A stretch of 40,497 nt of DNA, from contig CABSNM010000017.1 in assembly GCA_902479065.1 (NCBI GenBank), forward strand, positions 1 to 40,497, written 5' to 3'. The stretch's first letter is position 1. Every line of letters begins with the position of its first letter. Below the pieces are notes generated by a model. It was not told the origin of the DNA and searched no databases. It saw nothing but the letters and a program-made list of their open reading frames with translations. Source of the DNA: an uncultured Collinsella sp. Lineage in GTDB: Bacteria; Actinomycetota; Coriobacteriia; Coriobacteriales; Coriobacteriaceae. The translations under genes were made by a program, and so were the position numbers. This document shows, piece after piece, positions 24,743 through 31,751 of the stretch.

Positions 24743-24785
24743 GCGGGAACGACGGGCTGACATGCCTCATCGTTCCCGCTATATT
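24743..24785 (+). terminator. Rho-independent terminator after mazG
   Basis: A perfect 10-bp stem GCGGGAACGA/TCGTTCCCGC is followed by TATATTTTT. It begins 4 bp after the mazG stop. Confidence 0.8.
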
Positions 24786-24822
24786 TTTCGAAAATCAAGT
24801 GTATCCCTCGGCTAACTTAGGG

Positions 24823-24828
24823 CATAAT
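24823..24828 (+). promoter_or_regulatory. -10 box of eno
   Basis: CATAAT about 100 bp before the enolase start. The -35 side is poor. It leaves a leader of about 95 nt with no recognised riboswitch. Confidence 0.4.
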
Positions 24829-24929
24829 GCAAAAAGTGCGACATGGCTAACTTGCAAACCAAAGCGCCACATTGGCGCAATGCCGCGTCGCCAAGCATTC
24901 AACCCGTTTCCAAGTGAGAGGGAGACAAC

Positions 24930-26219
24930 ATGAGTGACATTTTGGACGTCTATGGTCGTGAGGTGCTCGACAGCCGCGGCAACCCCACCGTCGAGGTCGA
25001 GGTCGTGCTCGAGGACGGCAGCTTCGGTCGCGCGATGGTGCCTTCGGGCGCTTCGACCGGCGCCTTTGAGGCATGTGAGCTGCGCGACGGCGACAAGGGT
25101 CGCTACCTGGGCAAGGGCGTTTCGCAGGCCGTCGAGCATGTCAACAACGAGTGCGCCAATGCCGTCGTGGGCCTCGACGCCTTCGATCAGCGTGCCATTG
25201 ACGCCGCGCTGATTGCCGCCGACGGTACGCCCAACAAAACCAAGCTCGGTGCCAACGCCATCCTGGGCGTATCGCTGGCAGTTGCCCGCGCCGCTGCCGA
25301 GTCGGCGGGCCTGTCGCTGTACCAGTACCTGGGCGGCGTCAACGCCCACCTGCTGCCCACGCCCATGATGAACATCCTCAACGGTGGCGTGCATGCCGAC
25401 AACAACGTTGACTTCCAGGAGTTCATGATCATGCCCGTGGGTGCTTCGAGCTTTGCCGAGGGCCTGCGCTGGTGCGCCGAGGTCTACCACACCCTCAAGG
25501 GCGTGCTGCACGAGGCCGGCCTGGGCGGCGGCGTGGGCGACGAGGGCGGTTTCGCGCCCAACCTCAAAACCAATGCCGAGCCGTTCGAGTACATTACCAA
25601 GGCCGTCGAGAAGGCTGGCTTTAAGCCCGGCGTCGACTTCATGTACGCCATGGATCCGGCTTCCACCGAGTTCTACAACGCCGAGACCGGCATGTACGAG
25701 CTCAAGGGCGAGGGCGTTGAGTATACGAGCGCCCAGATGGTCGATTACTGGGAGAAGCTCGTCGACACCTATCCCATCATCTCCATCGAGGACGGCATGG
25801 CCGAGGAGGACTGGGACGGCTGGGTTGAGCTTACCCGTCGCATTGGCAACAAGGTGCAGCTTGTAGGCGACGACCTGTTCGTCACCAACACCGAGCGCCT
25901 CAAAAAGGGCATCGAGCTGGGCGCCGCCAACGCGATTCTGGTCAAGGTCAACCAGATCGGCACGCTCACCGAGTCACTCGAGGCCATCGAAACCGCCAAG
26001 GAGGCCGGCTATGCTTGCATCGTGAGCCACCGTTCCGGCGAGACCGAGGACTCCACCATCGCCGACCTGGTCGTGGGTGTTAACGCCGGCCAGATCAAGT
26101 CGGGCGCCCCGTGCCGCAGCGACCGTATCGCCAAGTACAACCAGCTCATCCGCATCGAGGACGAGCTCGAGGGCAGCGCGCGCTACGCCGGCAAGGCCGC
26201 GTTCTACAACATTCGCTAA
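24930..26219 (+). CDS. eno: Enolase
   Basis: 429 residues, the usual length. Converts 2-phosphoglycerate to phosphoenolpyruvate in glycolysis. Signature blocks: REVLDSRGNPTVEVEV, VPSGASTGAFEACELRD, GDEGGFAPN, ISIEDGMAEEDWDGW, QLVGDDLFVTN, ILVKVNQIGTLTE and SHRSGETEDSTIADL. The ATG follows AGAGGGAGA. It has its own terminator; the codon use is strongly GC-ending, as expected for a highly expressed gene. Confidence 0.98.
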   Translation: MSDILDVYGREVLDSRGNPTVEVEVVLEDGSFGRAMVPSGASTGAFEACELRDGDKGRYLGKGVSQAVEHVNNECANAVVGLDAFDQRAIDAALIAADGTPNKTKLGANAILGVSLAVARAAAESAGLSLYQYLGGVNAHLLPTPMMNILNGGVHADNNVDFQEFMIMPVGASSFAEGLRWCAEVYHTLKGVLHEAGLGGGVGDEGGFAPNLKTNAEPFEYITKAVEKAGFKPGVDFMYAMDPASTEFYNAETGMYELKGEGVEYTSAQMVDYWEKLVDTYPIISIEDGMAEEDWDGWVELTRRIGNKVQLVGDDLFVTNTERLKKGIELGAANAILVKVNQIGTLTESLEAIETAKEAGYACIVSHRSGETEDSTIADLVVGVNAGQIKSGAPCRSDRIAKYNQLIRIEDELEGSARYAGKAAFYNIR

Positions 26220-26291
26220 ACAAGTGGTGCTCGCGGGGGCGGGGTTGACTCGGATTCGCCCAGCCTTGGCTGGATGCCGCAAAGCGCTAAG

Positions 26292-26323
26292 GGCGCTGAG
26301 CCATACGGCTCAGCGCCTTTTTT
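26292..26323 (+). terminator. Rho-independent terminator of eno
   Basis: A perfect 11-bp stem GGCGCTGAGCC/GGCTCAGCGCC with an ATAC loop, followed by TTTTTT. Confidence 0.95.
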
Positions 26324-26414
26324 ATGACGAGCAAAGGCTGGCGAAGGCGGTGCGGGCGCTCGTGCTATAACTAAAAGACTTAGCGCAAACAGACCTCAAC
26401 CGCACAAGGCGCAC

Positions 26415-27185
26415 ATGGATCAGATTTACGACAACAGGCATTATTCCGCCGGTTCGCGCGAGCCGTCGCCTCGCCTCGCACCTACCGTGCAGCTCGGCGG
26501 GTCCGACTACGCCGGCGCCGATCGACGCGCACAGCGTCCGACAAGTGCCTCACACCCCCGTGCTCAAATGAATATGCCGACGGACTGCCCGTCACGTTCG
26601 GCGCGCCCGACGCATGCTTCGCGTACGCAGCGCCCCTCGGCTCAAACACACGAAAAGTCGACCAGGCCCTCGAACCGTCTTTCGGGTTCGGACTTCATGC
26701 ACTACGCCAACGACAACGCGGTGGTCAAGGCGATCTACGACTTTACCCATGGACCCCAGCGCGGGCTGTTTATTGGCATTGTCGTCGTTCTGGTACTCGT
26801 GAGCCTGTACTTTCCCGTGCGCGACCTCTACGTCGCCAAACGCTCGAACGATATTTTGGCCAAGCAAGTAGAGATCCGCCAGCAGTACAACGACGAGCTG
26901 CAGAAAAGCGTCGACAAACTGCTCTCGGAGGAGGGCATTAAAGACGCGGCGACCGAGGACCTGGGCCTGGTGATGCCCGGCGAGACCAAGATTGACGTGC
27001 TAGGCCTGGACGACGATTCGGACGCGTCGTCGAGCAAAAAGTCCTCGAACGCCAAGAAGGCCAGCGAAGTCGCCAAAGAGATCGAAGAGGTCGGCAAGGA
27101 CGCGCCGTGGTACATCCAGGCGCTCGACATACTGTTTGGGTTTAACGGTGTCGAGGGCCAGACGGTCGTGTCCAACGGCAAATAG
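26415..27185 (+). CDS. DivIC/FtsB-like septum formation protein
   Basis: 256 residues. Residues 1-95 are disordered and rich in Pro, Arg and Ser. A single membrane segment (GLFIGIVVVLVLVSLYFPV, about 117-135) is followed by a coiled coil (about 143-172), a DLGLVMPGE motif typical of FtsB/DivIC, and a Ser/Lys-rich tail. The family forms a complex with FtsL and FtsQ/DivIB at the division site. The long N-terminal tail, which would be cytoplasmic, is common in actinobacterial members. Only a weak AAGGCG ribosome site is seen. It sits after eno and before Ppx/GppA, a usual order in Gram-positives (eno-divIC-ppx). Confidence 0.85.
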   Translation: MDQIYDNRHYSAGSREPSPRLAPTVQLGGSDYAGADRRAQRPTSASHPRAQMNMPTDCPSRSARPTHASRTQRPSAQTHEKSTRPSNRLSGSDFMHYANDNAVVKAIYDFTHGPQRGLFIGIVVVLVLVSLYFPVRDLYVAKRSNDILAKQVEIRQQYNDELQKSVDKLLSEEGIKDAATEDLGLVMPGETKIDVLGLDDDSDASSSKKSSNAKKASEVAKEIEEVGKDAPWYIQALDILFGFNGVEGQTVVSNGK

Positions 27186-27205
27186 CGCCCGGAGGGGAGC
27201 CCGCA

Positions 27206-28207
27206 ATGGCAGATTGCAAACGATATAAGGTGGCGGCGATCGACCTGGGAACGGTGTCGTCGCGCCTAGTGTTGGCCCAGGTCGAGGGCGGGGCGATCGT
27301 GGAATCGTCCAAGCATACCGAGATTACCGACTTGGGCGAGGGCGTGGATGCGACGGGACGCTTTTGCGAGGCGGCCGTTGAGCGCGTGCTCGCTGCGTGT
27401 CGCATGTTTGTGGACGAGGCCCGTGCCTTTGGGGCCGCGTGCATCTGCACCACGTGCACGAGCGCCGCGCGCGATGCGTCCAATGCCGCGCTGCTGCTGG
27501 ACGGCCTTCGCGAGCTGGGGCTCGAGCCGCAGGTGATTCCGGGCGAGGTAGAGGCGCGCCTGACGTTTTTTGGCGTGGCACACGACTTTGCGGGCGAGCG
27601 CATCATCGTTGCCGATTCGGGCGGCGGATCCACGGAGCTCGCGACGGGCGTCTATGCACCGGAGTGCGGCGTCTTTGCGCTGGAGGGAACGCGCTCGCTG
27701 GACATCGGTTGCCGTCGCGTGACCGAGCGGTTTTTCTCGGCGCTGCCGCCGTCGACGAACGAGCTTGCGGCTGCTGCCAGCTGGGCAAACGAGCAGTTTG
27801 CGGGCTATTTTGAGAGCCTGCCTGTCGACTTTGAGCGCGCCGAGCGCCTGGTCGCGGTGGGTGGTACCGTCACCACGCTCGTGGCACTCGTTCACGAGCT
27901 GGAGCCGTATGATTCGAGCTTTGTGCACCTGCGCGAGCTTTCGCTGGAGCAGGTTTCGGCCGCTATCGAGCGCATGTCCGCGCTGGATGTTGCGGGTATC
28001 GCCGCGTTACCGGGCGTGCAACCCAAGCGCGCGGGCGTGATCTTGGCAGGTGCCGTGGTGATTCGCGAGCTTATGCGAGCCGGCGGCTACGACACGCTCA
28101 CCGTAAGCGAGAACAGCCTCCTCGCCGGTATGGCCGCCACCATCAACGAGGTTCTCGACGGCGCGACTCCCACCATCGCCTGGACCCCCAGCCTCAGCGC
28201 CCTCTAA
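27206..28207 (+). CDS. Ppx/GppA-family phosphatase
   Basis: 333 residues, ASKHA fold. The N-terminal AIDLGTVSSRLVLAQ, the central IVADSGGGSTELATG phosphate loop, and VAVGGTVTTLVAL are conserved. It is either an exopolyphosphatase or a (p)ppGpp phosphohydrolase; length fits the short Ppx1/GppA-like forms. The ATG follows GGAGGGGAG and lies 20 bp after the division gene, so the two are probably co-transcribed. The TCTSAARDASN block replaces the more usual TSALRDAXN, a modest change. Confidence 0.92.
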   Translation: MADCKRYKVAAIDLGTVSSRLVLAQVEGGAIVESSKHTEITDLGEGVDATGRFCEAAVERVLAACRMFVDEARAFGAACICTTCTSAARDASNAALLLDGLRELGLEPQVIPGEVEARLTFFGVAHDFAGERIIVADSGGGSTELATGVYAPECGVFALEGTRSLDIGCRRVTERFFSALPPSTNELAAAASWANEQFAGYFESLPVDFERAERLVAVGGTVTTLVALVHELEPYDSSFVHLRELSLEQVSAAIERMSALDVAGIAALPGVQPKRAGVILAGAVVIRELMRAGGYDTLTVSENSLLAGMAATINEVLDGATPTIAWTPSLSAL

Positions 28208-28210
28208 ATA

Positions 28211-28277
28211 AGTTGCGGTGAAATACGGACTAAAATCGCCCTTTCGGGCACCAAACAGTCCCTATTCCACCGCAACT
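28211..28277. repeat. Dispersed palindromic element A, copy 2
   Basis: Starts AGTTGCGGTGAAATACGGAC and ends with the paired TATTCCACCGCAACT. It has a nested GCCC-TTTC-GGGC hairpin in the loop. It begins 3 bp after the Ppx/GppA stop. Confidence 0.9.
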
Positions 28278-28291
28278 CAACAGCCGGCACC

Positions 28292-28319
28292 TGGGGACAG
28301 TCCTTGCGGGGCGTCCCCA
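28292..28319. repeat. Short inverted repeat TGGGGAC...GTCCCCA
   Basis: 7-bp arms around 14 nt. The arms resemble the GTCCCCA core of element B, so it may be a decayed copy. It ends 7 bp from the ATPase stop codon. Confidence 0.5.
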
Positions 28320-28325
28320 CAGCGC

Positions 28326-29627
28326 CTATGCCAGCTTGTCGATCTGCCCAATCTCCCAAAGCGGAATATTGACGAGCATGCCCTCGTCTCTATATGCCGC
28401 CAGGGAGCTCCTCACGCAACGCTCGAGCTTGAATTTTTCGCAGGCTATTTTCAGGCTCTTCGCTTTAAGGTTCTCTGCCGCCTTGACCTCAAGCGGAAGC
28501 ACGGTTCCCGCATGGTCGATGGCAAAGTCGGTTTCGGCATTGCCGGAGGTAGAGGACCAATACGCGGGAGTTTTGTCCTGGAGCAAAAGCTCCTGCGCGA
28601 CGTATTGTTCGGTCAGCGAACCTTTGAACTCGGTAAAAACAGCGGATCCGTTAAGAACGATGGCCGGAGAGAGACCGGAGAGCGCTCCGAGGATGCCGGT
28701 GTCGATGCAGAACAGTTTGAAGCCCGAGAGGTCTTCGTAGCTCGAGAGCGGCGCCTTTAGAGCGGAAACACGTGGCACCTTATGAACGATTCCGTAGTCC
28801 GTGAGCCACTGGAGGCTTTCCTCGAAATCGCGTGCGCGCGCTCCGGGACGAAGGGCGCCATAGACAAACTTCTTGTTCTCCTTTGCAAGCTGGCCGGGAA
28901 GGGATTTCCAAACCAACCTCATGCGCTCGACGATGCGGGCGGGTGCATGTTTGCCAAAATCGGATTCGTAAGCCTCGATGATTTGCTGTTGAAGCCTTCG
29001 GGCTTCGATGAAGTCGCGTGTCTCGGCGAAAGTGGAGACAACTTCGGGCATACCGCCGACAACAAGGTATTCCTTGAGCAAGTGCTCGAGCTTTTCGGTA
29101 ACGTTTGCTAGAAGGTTCATGTCTGCGGCAAGGATGGCGTCGGCGAGCGGGTTGCCGTCGACGGCACGAACGAACTCAGCAAACCCCATGGGACGCATGG
29201 TGAGCTGGTCGATTTTGCCGACGGGAAATGACTCGTTTTCGCGTCGGAGCGCGAGGCCCATATAGGAACCGGCTGCTACGATGTGGTATTCGGGCGCAAG
29301 CTCGTTGAAGTACTTGAGCGAGGTGATCCCGCGTGGCGCTTCTTGGATCTCGTCGAAGATGATGAGCGTGTCTTCCGGCGTTACGGTTTGGCCACGTAGG
29401 AGTTCTATCTGGGAGATGATGCGCTTGGGGTCGAGGTTCCCATCGAACAGCGAGCGTGTGCTCGGCTCGAGCATAAAGTCAAAACGAATGACGTTTCGAT
29501 ACTGCTGGCTTGCGAATTCGTTAAGAAGCCAAGTCTTTCCTGTCTGGCGGGCTCCCTTAAGCAAGAGAGGTTTGCGATTCGCCCTTGATTTCCAAGCGAT
29601 AAGTTCACTCATAAGCTGTCGCTGCAT
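28326..29627 (-). CDS. AAA ATPase with DUF4143 C-terminal domain
   Basis: 433 residues. Walker A GARQTGKT (25-32) and Walker B LIIFDE (88-93) are intact. The C-terminal half holds the DUF4143 features, with a nuclease-like ending (SGNAETDFAID, LPLEVKAAENLKAKSL). This family is common in gut bacteria in many copies, and its function is not established. Bases look less GC-rich than the neighbours, suggesting transfer. The ATG at 29627 follows GGGAGG by 4 nt. Upstream lie three 33-bp repeats and a -10 TATACT, and palindromic elements flank the gene on both sides. Confidence 0.9.
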   Translation of the reverse strand: MQRQLMSELIAWKSRANRKPLLLKGARQTGKTWLLNEFASQQYRNVIRFDFMLEPSTRSLFDGNLDPKRIISQIELLRGQTVTPEDTLIIFDEIQEAPRGITSLKYFNELAPEYHIVAAGSYMGLALRRENESFPVGKIDQLTMRPMGFAEFVRAVDGNPLADAILAADMNLLANVTEKLEHLLKEYLVVGGMPEVVSTFAETRDFIEARRLQQQIIEAYESDFGKHAPARIVERMRLVWKSLPGQLAKENKKFVYGALRPGARARDFEESLQWLTDYGIVHKVPRVSALKAPLSSYEDLSGFKLFCIDTGILGALSGLSPAIVLNGSAVFTEFKGSLTEQYVAQELLLQDKTPAYWSSTSGNAETDFAIDHAGTVLPLEVKAAENLKAKSLKIACEKFKLERCVRSSLAAYRDEGMLVNIPLWEIGQIDKLA

Positions 29628-29650
29628 ATTGCCTCCCAACCCTCTCGGCT

Positions 29651-29656
29651 AGTATA
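29651..29656 (-). promoter_or_regulatory. -10 box of the DUF4143 ATPase gene
   Basis: TATACT on the minus strand, 23 bp before the start codon. The -35 region overlaps the first of three 33-bp repeats. Confidence 0.6.
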
Positions 29657-29670
29657 AGGCCATTTGAGAG

Positions 29671-29757
29671 TTTCCATCGGAAAATGTGGGAGACAACCAC
29701 GTTTTTCCATCGGAAAATGTGGGAGACAACCACGTTTTTCCATCGGAAAATGTGGGA
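29671..29757. repeat. Three tandem 33-bp iteron-like repeats upstream of the ATPase gene
   Basis: Starts at 29671, 29704 and 29737; the third copy is truncated to 21 bp. Each carries TTTTCCATCGGAAAA (TTTCC-ATC-GGAAA in the first), a palindrome with 6-bp arms, followed by TGTGGGAGACAACCACG. The 33-bp spacing is close to three helical turns. The repeats place the palindromes on one face of the DNA just upstream of the -10 box, which suggests operators. Confidence 0.92.
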
Positions 29758-29765
29758 ACACCAAC

Positions 29766-29837
29766 CTAAGTCGCGGTGGAATAGTTCCTAAATGGGCTGA
29801 TAAACTGCCAAAACAGGAACTATTCCACCGCAACTTA
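29766..29837. repeat. Dispersed palindromic element A, copy 3
   Basis: CTAAGTCGCGGTGGAATAG pairs with its complement over 24 bp with one mismatch around a 24-nt loop. With copy 2 it brackets the ATPase gene. Confidence 0.9.
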
Positions 29838-29839
29838 GA

Positions 29840-29922
29840 GCCCCGCCGGCGTCCAAAAGAAACGGGCACGCATCCCTGGGGGACACGGGCTCGAAAGCTC
29901 CATATGGTAGGGGCGGTGGGAC
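29840..29922. repeat. Partial duplicate of the tRNA-Leu 3' end and its terminator
   Basis: 83 bp that align without gaps to 30036-30118, with roughly 13 mismatches. The last 18 bp (29905-29922) are identical to the 3' end of the tRNA-Leu gene including CCA. The rest matches the region downstream of the tRNA. It is either a remnant of a second tRNA gene or an attachment-site-like duplication. Confidence 0.85.
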
Positions 29923-29925
29923 GTC

Positions 29926-30050
29926 TGCGTATTTGCTGCGCAAATACGCACCGGCTTCGGCCGCCTGTCGGCACCCTCGCCGGCTCGCTACGGACGCTGC
30001 GCGTCCGCTTAACGCTCGCCCCCTCGCGGGTTCGAGTCCCGCCGGCATCT
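29926..30050. other. Hairpin-rich filler with a tRNA 3'-half remnant
   Basis: Three perfect hairpins in a row: 29926-29950 (11-bp stem, TGC loop), 29952-29963 (CGGC-TTCG-GCCG), and 29991-30007 (7-bp stem, TGC loop). On the plus strand at 30026-30043, GCGGGTTCGAGTCCCGC is a complete T-arm, but no matching tRNA 5' half is seen. No protein gene is credible here. Confidence 0.65.
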
Positions 30051-30090
30051 TAAAGAAACGAGCCCGCATCCCCGGGGGACACGAGCTCGT
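30051..30090 (-). terminator. Terminator of tRNA-Leu
   Basis: On the minus strand, ACGAGC and GCTCGT close a hairpin with inner CCCCCGGGG, followed by TTTCTTTAAG. It begins 10 bp after the CCA end. Confidence 0.6.
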
Positions 30091-30100
30091 AAAAGCCAAA

Positions 30101-30185
30101 TGGTAGGGGCGGTGGGACTCGAACCCACAATCCTTGCGGCGAGAGATTTTAAGTCTCCTGCGTATGCCAATTCCGCCACGCCCCC
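30101..30185 (-). tRNA. tRNA-Leu (anticodon UAA)
   Basis: 85 nt with encoded CCA. Acceptor stem GGGGGCG/CGCCCCT, anticodon loop CTTAAAA in the stem GGAGA/TCTCT giving anticodon TAA, a long variable arm typical of leucine tRNAs, and T-arm GTGGG-TTCGAGT-CCCAC. The first base pair is G-U. It lies 31 bp after the stop of the gene at 30217-30840 on the same strand. Confidence 0.95.
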
Positions 30186-30216
30186 GTGAGACTAGAAGTC
30201 TAGCACAAGCCGTCCG

Positions 30217-30840
30217 TTACGCGTTGACAGCTATCGAGTGCCGGCCCGACTTTTCCAAGTACTCGGCAAACTTGGCTTCGTCGCCCTTGTTCTGGTACTG
30301 CAGGGCTAGCAGGTACTCCAAGCGGCAGCGCTTGACCGGGTCGTCGCCGACATCCTCGAGCATGCGCTCCAGCTCGGGAATGTCGTTGTGGCGCTTGAGG
30401 ATCATCGTGTCGTACATCAGCTGACACTCGTGCGCAACTGCCTCGGCCTGACCGCCCTCAAAGCCCTTGATCTCGTGCAACAGCTCTTTGGACTTTTTGC
30501 GGTCCTCCTGGCCAACATAGTAGTTAAAGGCCTTAATCACCAAGTCGACGCGCTGCATCTTGGGGAGGTTGAGTCCCAGCAGTAGGTCGAACATCTCGCT
30601 GGCGCGCTCGTGGTCCTCGCGCAGCAGATAGGAGTTCAGACGCAGGTAGTCGCGGTTGTAGCGCGGGTACAGCATGCTGGTGAGTTTGCCGTCGAGCAAA
30701 CGATCGAACTCGTCCCACTGCTTGGCAGCCATAAGCTGCTGCAGGCGCTTAAACGTGGTGCGTTTTTTGACGCTAAAGAACACCGACACGGCGATGCAGA
30801 TGATAACGACGGCGGTCCAGAGGGTGCGGGAATCGGGCAT
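30217..30840 (-). CDS. Membrane-anchored TPR-like protein, function unknown
   Basis: 207 residues. One N-terminal membrane helix (LWTAVVIICIAVSVFFSVK, about 7-25) is followed by a soluble all-helical domain with repeated short helix pairs. Patterns such as AAKQWDEFDRLL, DHERASEMFDLLL and QEDRKKSKELL resemble tetratricopeptide repeats. A scaffolding role at the membrane is plausible, but no function can be assigned. The ATG follows AAGGA by 7 nt. The following tRNA-Leu is in the same direction. Confidence 0.8.
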   Translation of the reverse strand: MPDSRTLWTAVVIICIAVSVFFSVKKRTTFKRLQQLMAAKQWDEFDRLLDGKLTSMLYPRYNRDYLRLNSYLLREDHERASEMFDLLLGLNLPKMQRVDLVIKAFNYYVGQEDRKKSKELLHEIKGFEGGQAEAVAHECQLMYDTMILKRHNDIPELERMLEDVGDDPVKRCRLEYLLALQYQNKGDEAKFAEYLEKSGRHSIAVNA

Positions 30841-31003
30841 ATTAGGGTCCTTAGTCGCTCATAAAGCGAGCGGTATGACAACACGTACTAGATGTATTAT
30901 ACGCAGCGCGCAAGCAAACTGGCATAAAAGCTCATCGAGGCCGAGTGCCATCGCTCGCTGCGGTACACTTACCTAAAGTAAACCATGAAGGGAGACATTA
31001 CCT

Positions 31004-31291
31004 ATGAAGAAGATCGTTTTGGCTTGCGGTGCTGGCGCTGCTACTTCCACGCTCGTTGCCCAGAAGGTCGCTACTCTGCTCGACGCCAACGGTTATGCCG
31101 ACAAGTACGAGATCGTGCAGTGCGCCATCTCCGAGGCCAAGGATTACTGCGACGAGGGCGCCGACCTGCTGATCGCCACCACCGTTGCCCCCGAGGGCCT
31201 CACCTGCCCGTACGTGAGCGGCGTGCCCTTCATGACTGGCATGAACCGCGTCGCTGCCGAGAAGGCCGTTCTCGACGTCATGGCTCAGTAG
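31004..31291 (+). CDS. PTS EIIB component, galactitol (GatB) type
   Basis: 95 residues, the full size of a free EIIB. The phosphocysteine is Cys8 in the loop VLACGAGAATSTL. The family carries phosphate from EIIA to the incoming sugar. No EIIA or EIIC gene lies nearby, which is unusual. The start follows AAGGGAG by about 9 nt. A VOC-family gene starts 11 bp after the stop, so they probably form a two-gene unit. The sugar cannot be inferred, and some GatB-like domains act as sensors. Confidence 0.88.
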   Translation: MKKIVLACGAGAATSTLVAQKVATLLDANGYADKYEIVQCAISEAKDYCDEGADLLIATTVAPEGLTCPYVSGVPFMTGMNRVAAEKAVLDVMAQ

Positions 31292-31302
31292 GCGCTGACT
31301 GT

Positions 31303-31677
31303 ATGAATGAGCAGAACGCCAATCCGGTCGAGCTCTTTGGCATGCGCGTTGCCCATGTGGGCATTAACGCCACCGACCCGGCAGACGCCCTGGAGATCGC
31401 GGAGCTGCTCTCGACGATGATGGGCCTGCCCGTCATCGAGACCCCGGTTTCGTACTTCAACGATTCGCTGGTCGAGATCATGAAGCAGAACGGTCGTGGC
31501 ACCAAAGGCCACATCGGCTTTGCCGTTAACGACATCGATGCAGCTGAGAAGTGGTTTGCCGAGCGCGGGCTCGAGGTCAACGAGGAGTCGCGCGTGCTGC
31601 TGCCCGACGGCGGCACCAAGCTCGTGTACTTTAAGCGCGAGTTCGCCGGCTTTGCCGTGCATCTGTGCCGCGAGTAG
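31303..31677 (+). CDS. VOC-superfamily (glyoxalase-like) protein
   Basis: 124 residues with the paired beta-alpha-beta-beta-beta motifs of the vicinal-oxygen-chelate fold: RVAHVGINATDPADALEIAELL and KGHIGFAVNDIDAAEKWFAERGLEV, ending in GFAVHLC. Possible metal ligands are the His of AHVGI, the Glu of LVEIM, the His of GHIGF and the C-terminal His. The sequence resembles the VOC domain fused to some KDPG aldolases, hinting at a sugar-acid intermediate. There is no strong ribosome site; translation is probably coupled to the EIIB gene 11 bp upstream. Confidence 0.8.
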   Translation: MNEQNANPVELFGMRVAHVGINATDPADALEIAELLSTMMGLPVIETPVSYFNDSLVEIMKQNGRGTKGHIGFAVNDIDAAEKWFAERGLEVNEESRVLLPDGGTKLVYFKREFAGFAVHLCRE

Positions 31678-31700
31678 CGCACAAGCTGCCATAGCTGGCA

Positions 31701-31736
31701 AAAAGGGATAGGGCCGCATGGCCTTATCCCTTTTTT
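31701..31736. terminator. Bidirectional rho-independent terminator
   Basis: AAAAGGGATA-G-GGCC pairs with GGCC-T-TATCCCTTTT around a GCAT loop, with T-runs on both strands. It serves the VOC gene and the converging histidine kinase gene. Confidence 0.93.
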
Positions 31737-31751
31737 ATGCCGAGGGGCTTC

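Noticed and set aside
29671..29757. CRISPR array
   Set aside because: Repeats are directly abutting with no variable spacers, and no cas genes are present.
30020..30050. A functional plus-strand tRNA
   Set aside because: Only the T-arm and a few acceptor-like bases exist; no D-arm, anticodon arm or matching 5' acceptor strand could be found.
29664..30053. Plus-strand frame encoding repeated SIGKCGRQPRF units
   Set aside because: The repeat in the peptide is only the 33-bp DNA repeat (11 codons); no ribosome site, and the frame runs across the palindrome and tRNA remnants.
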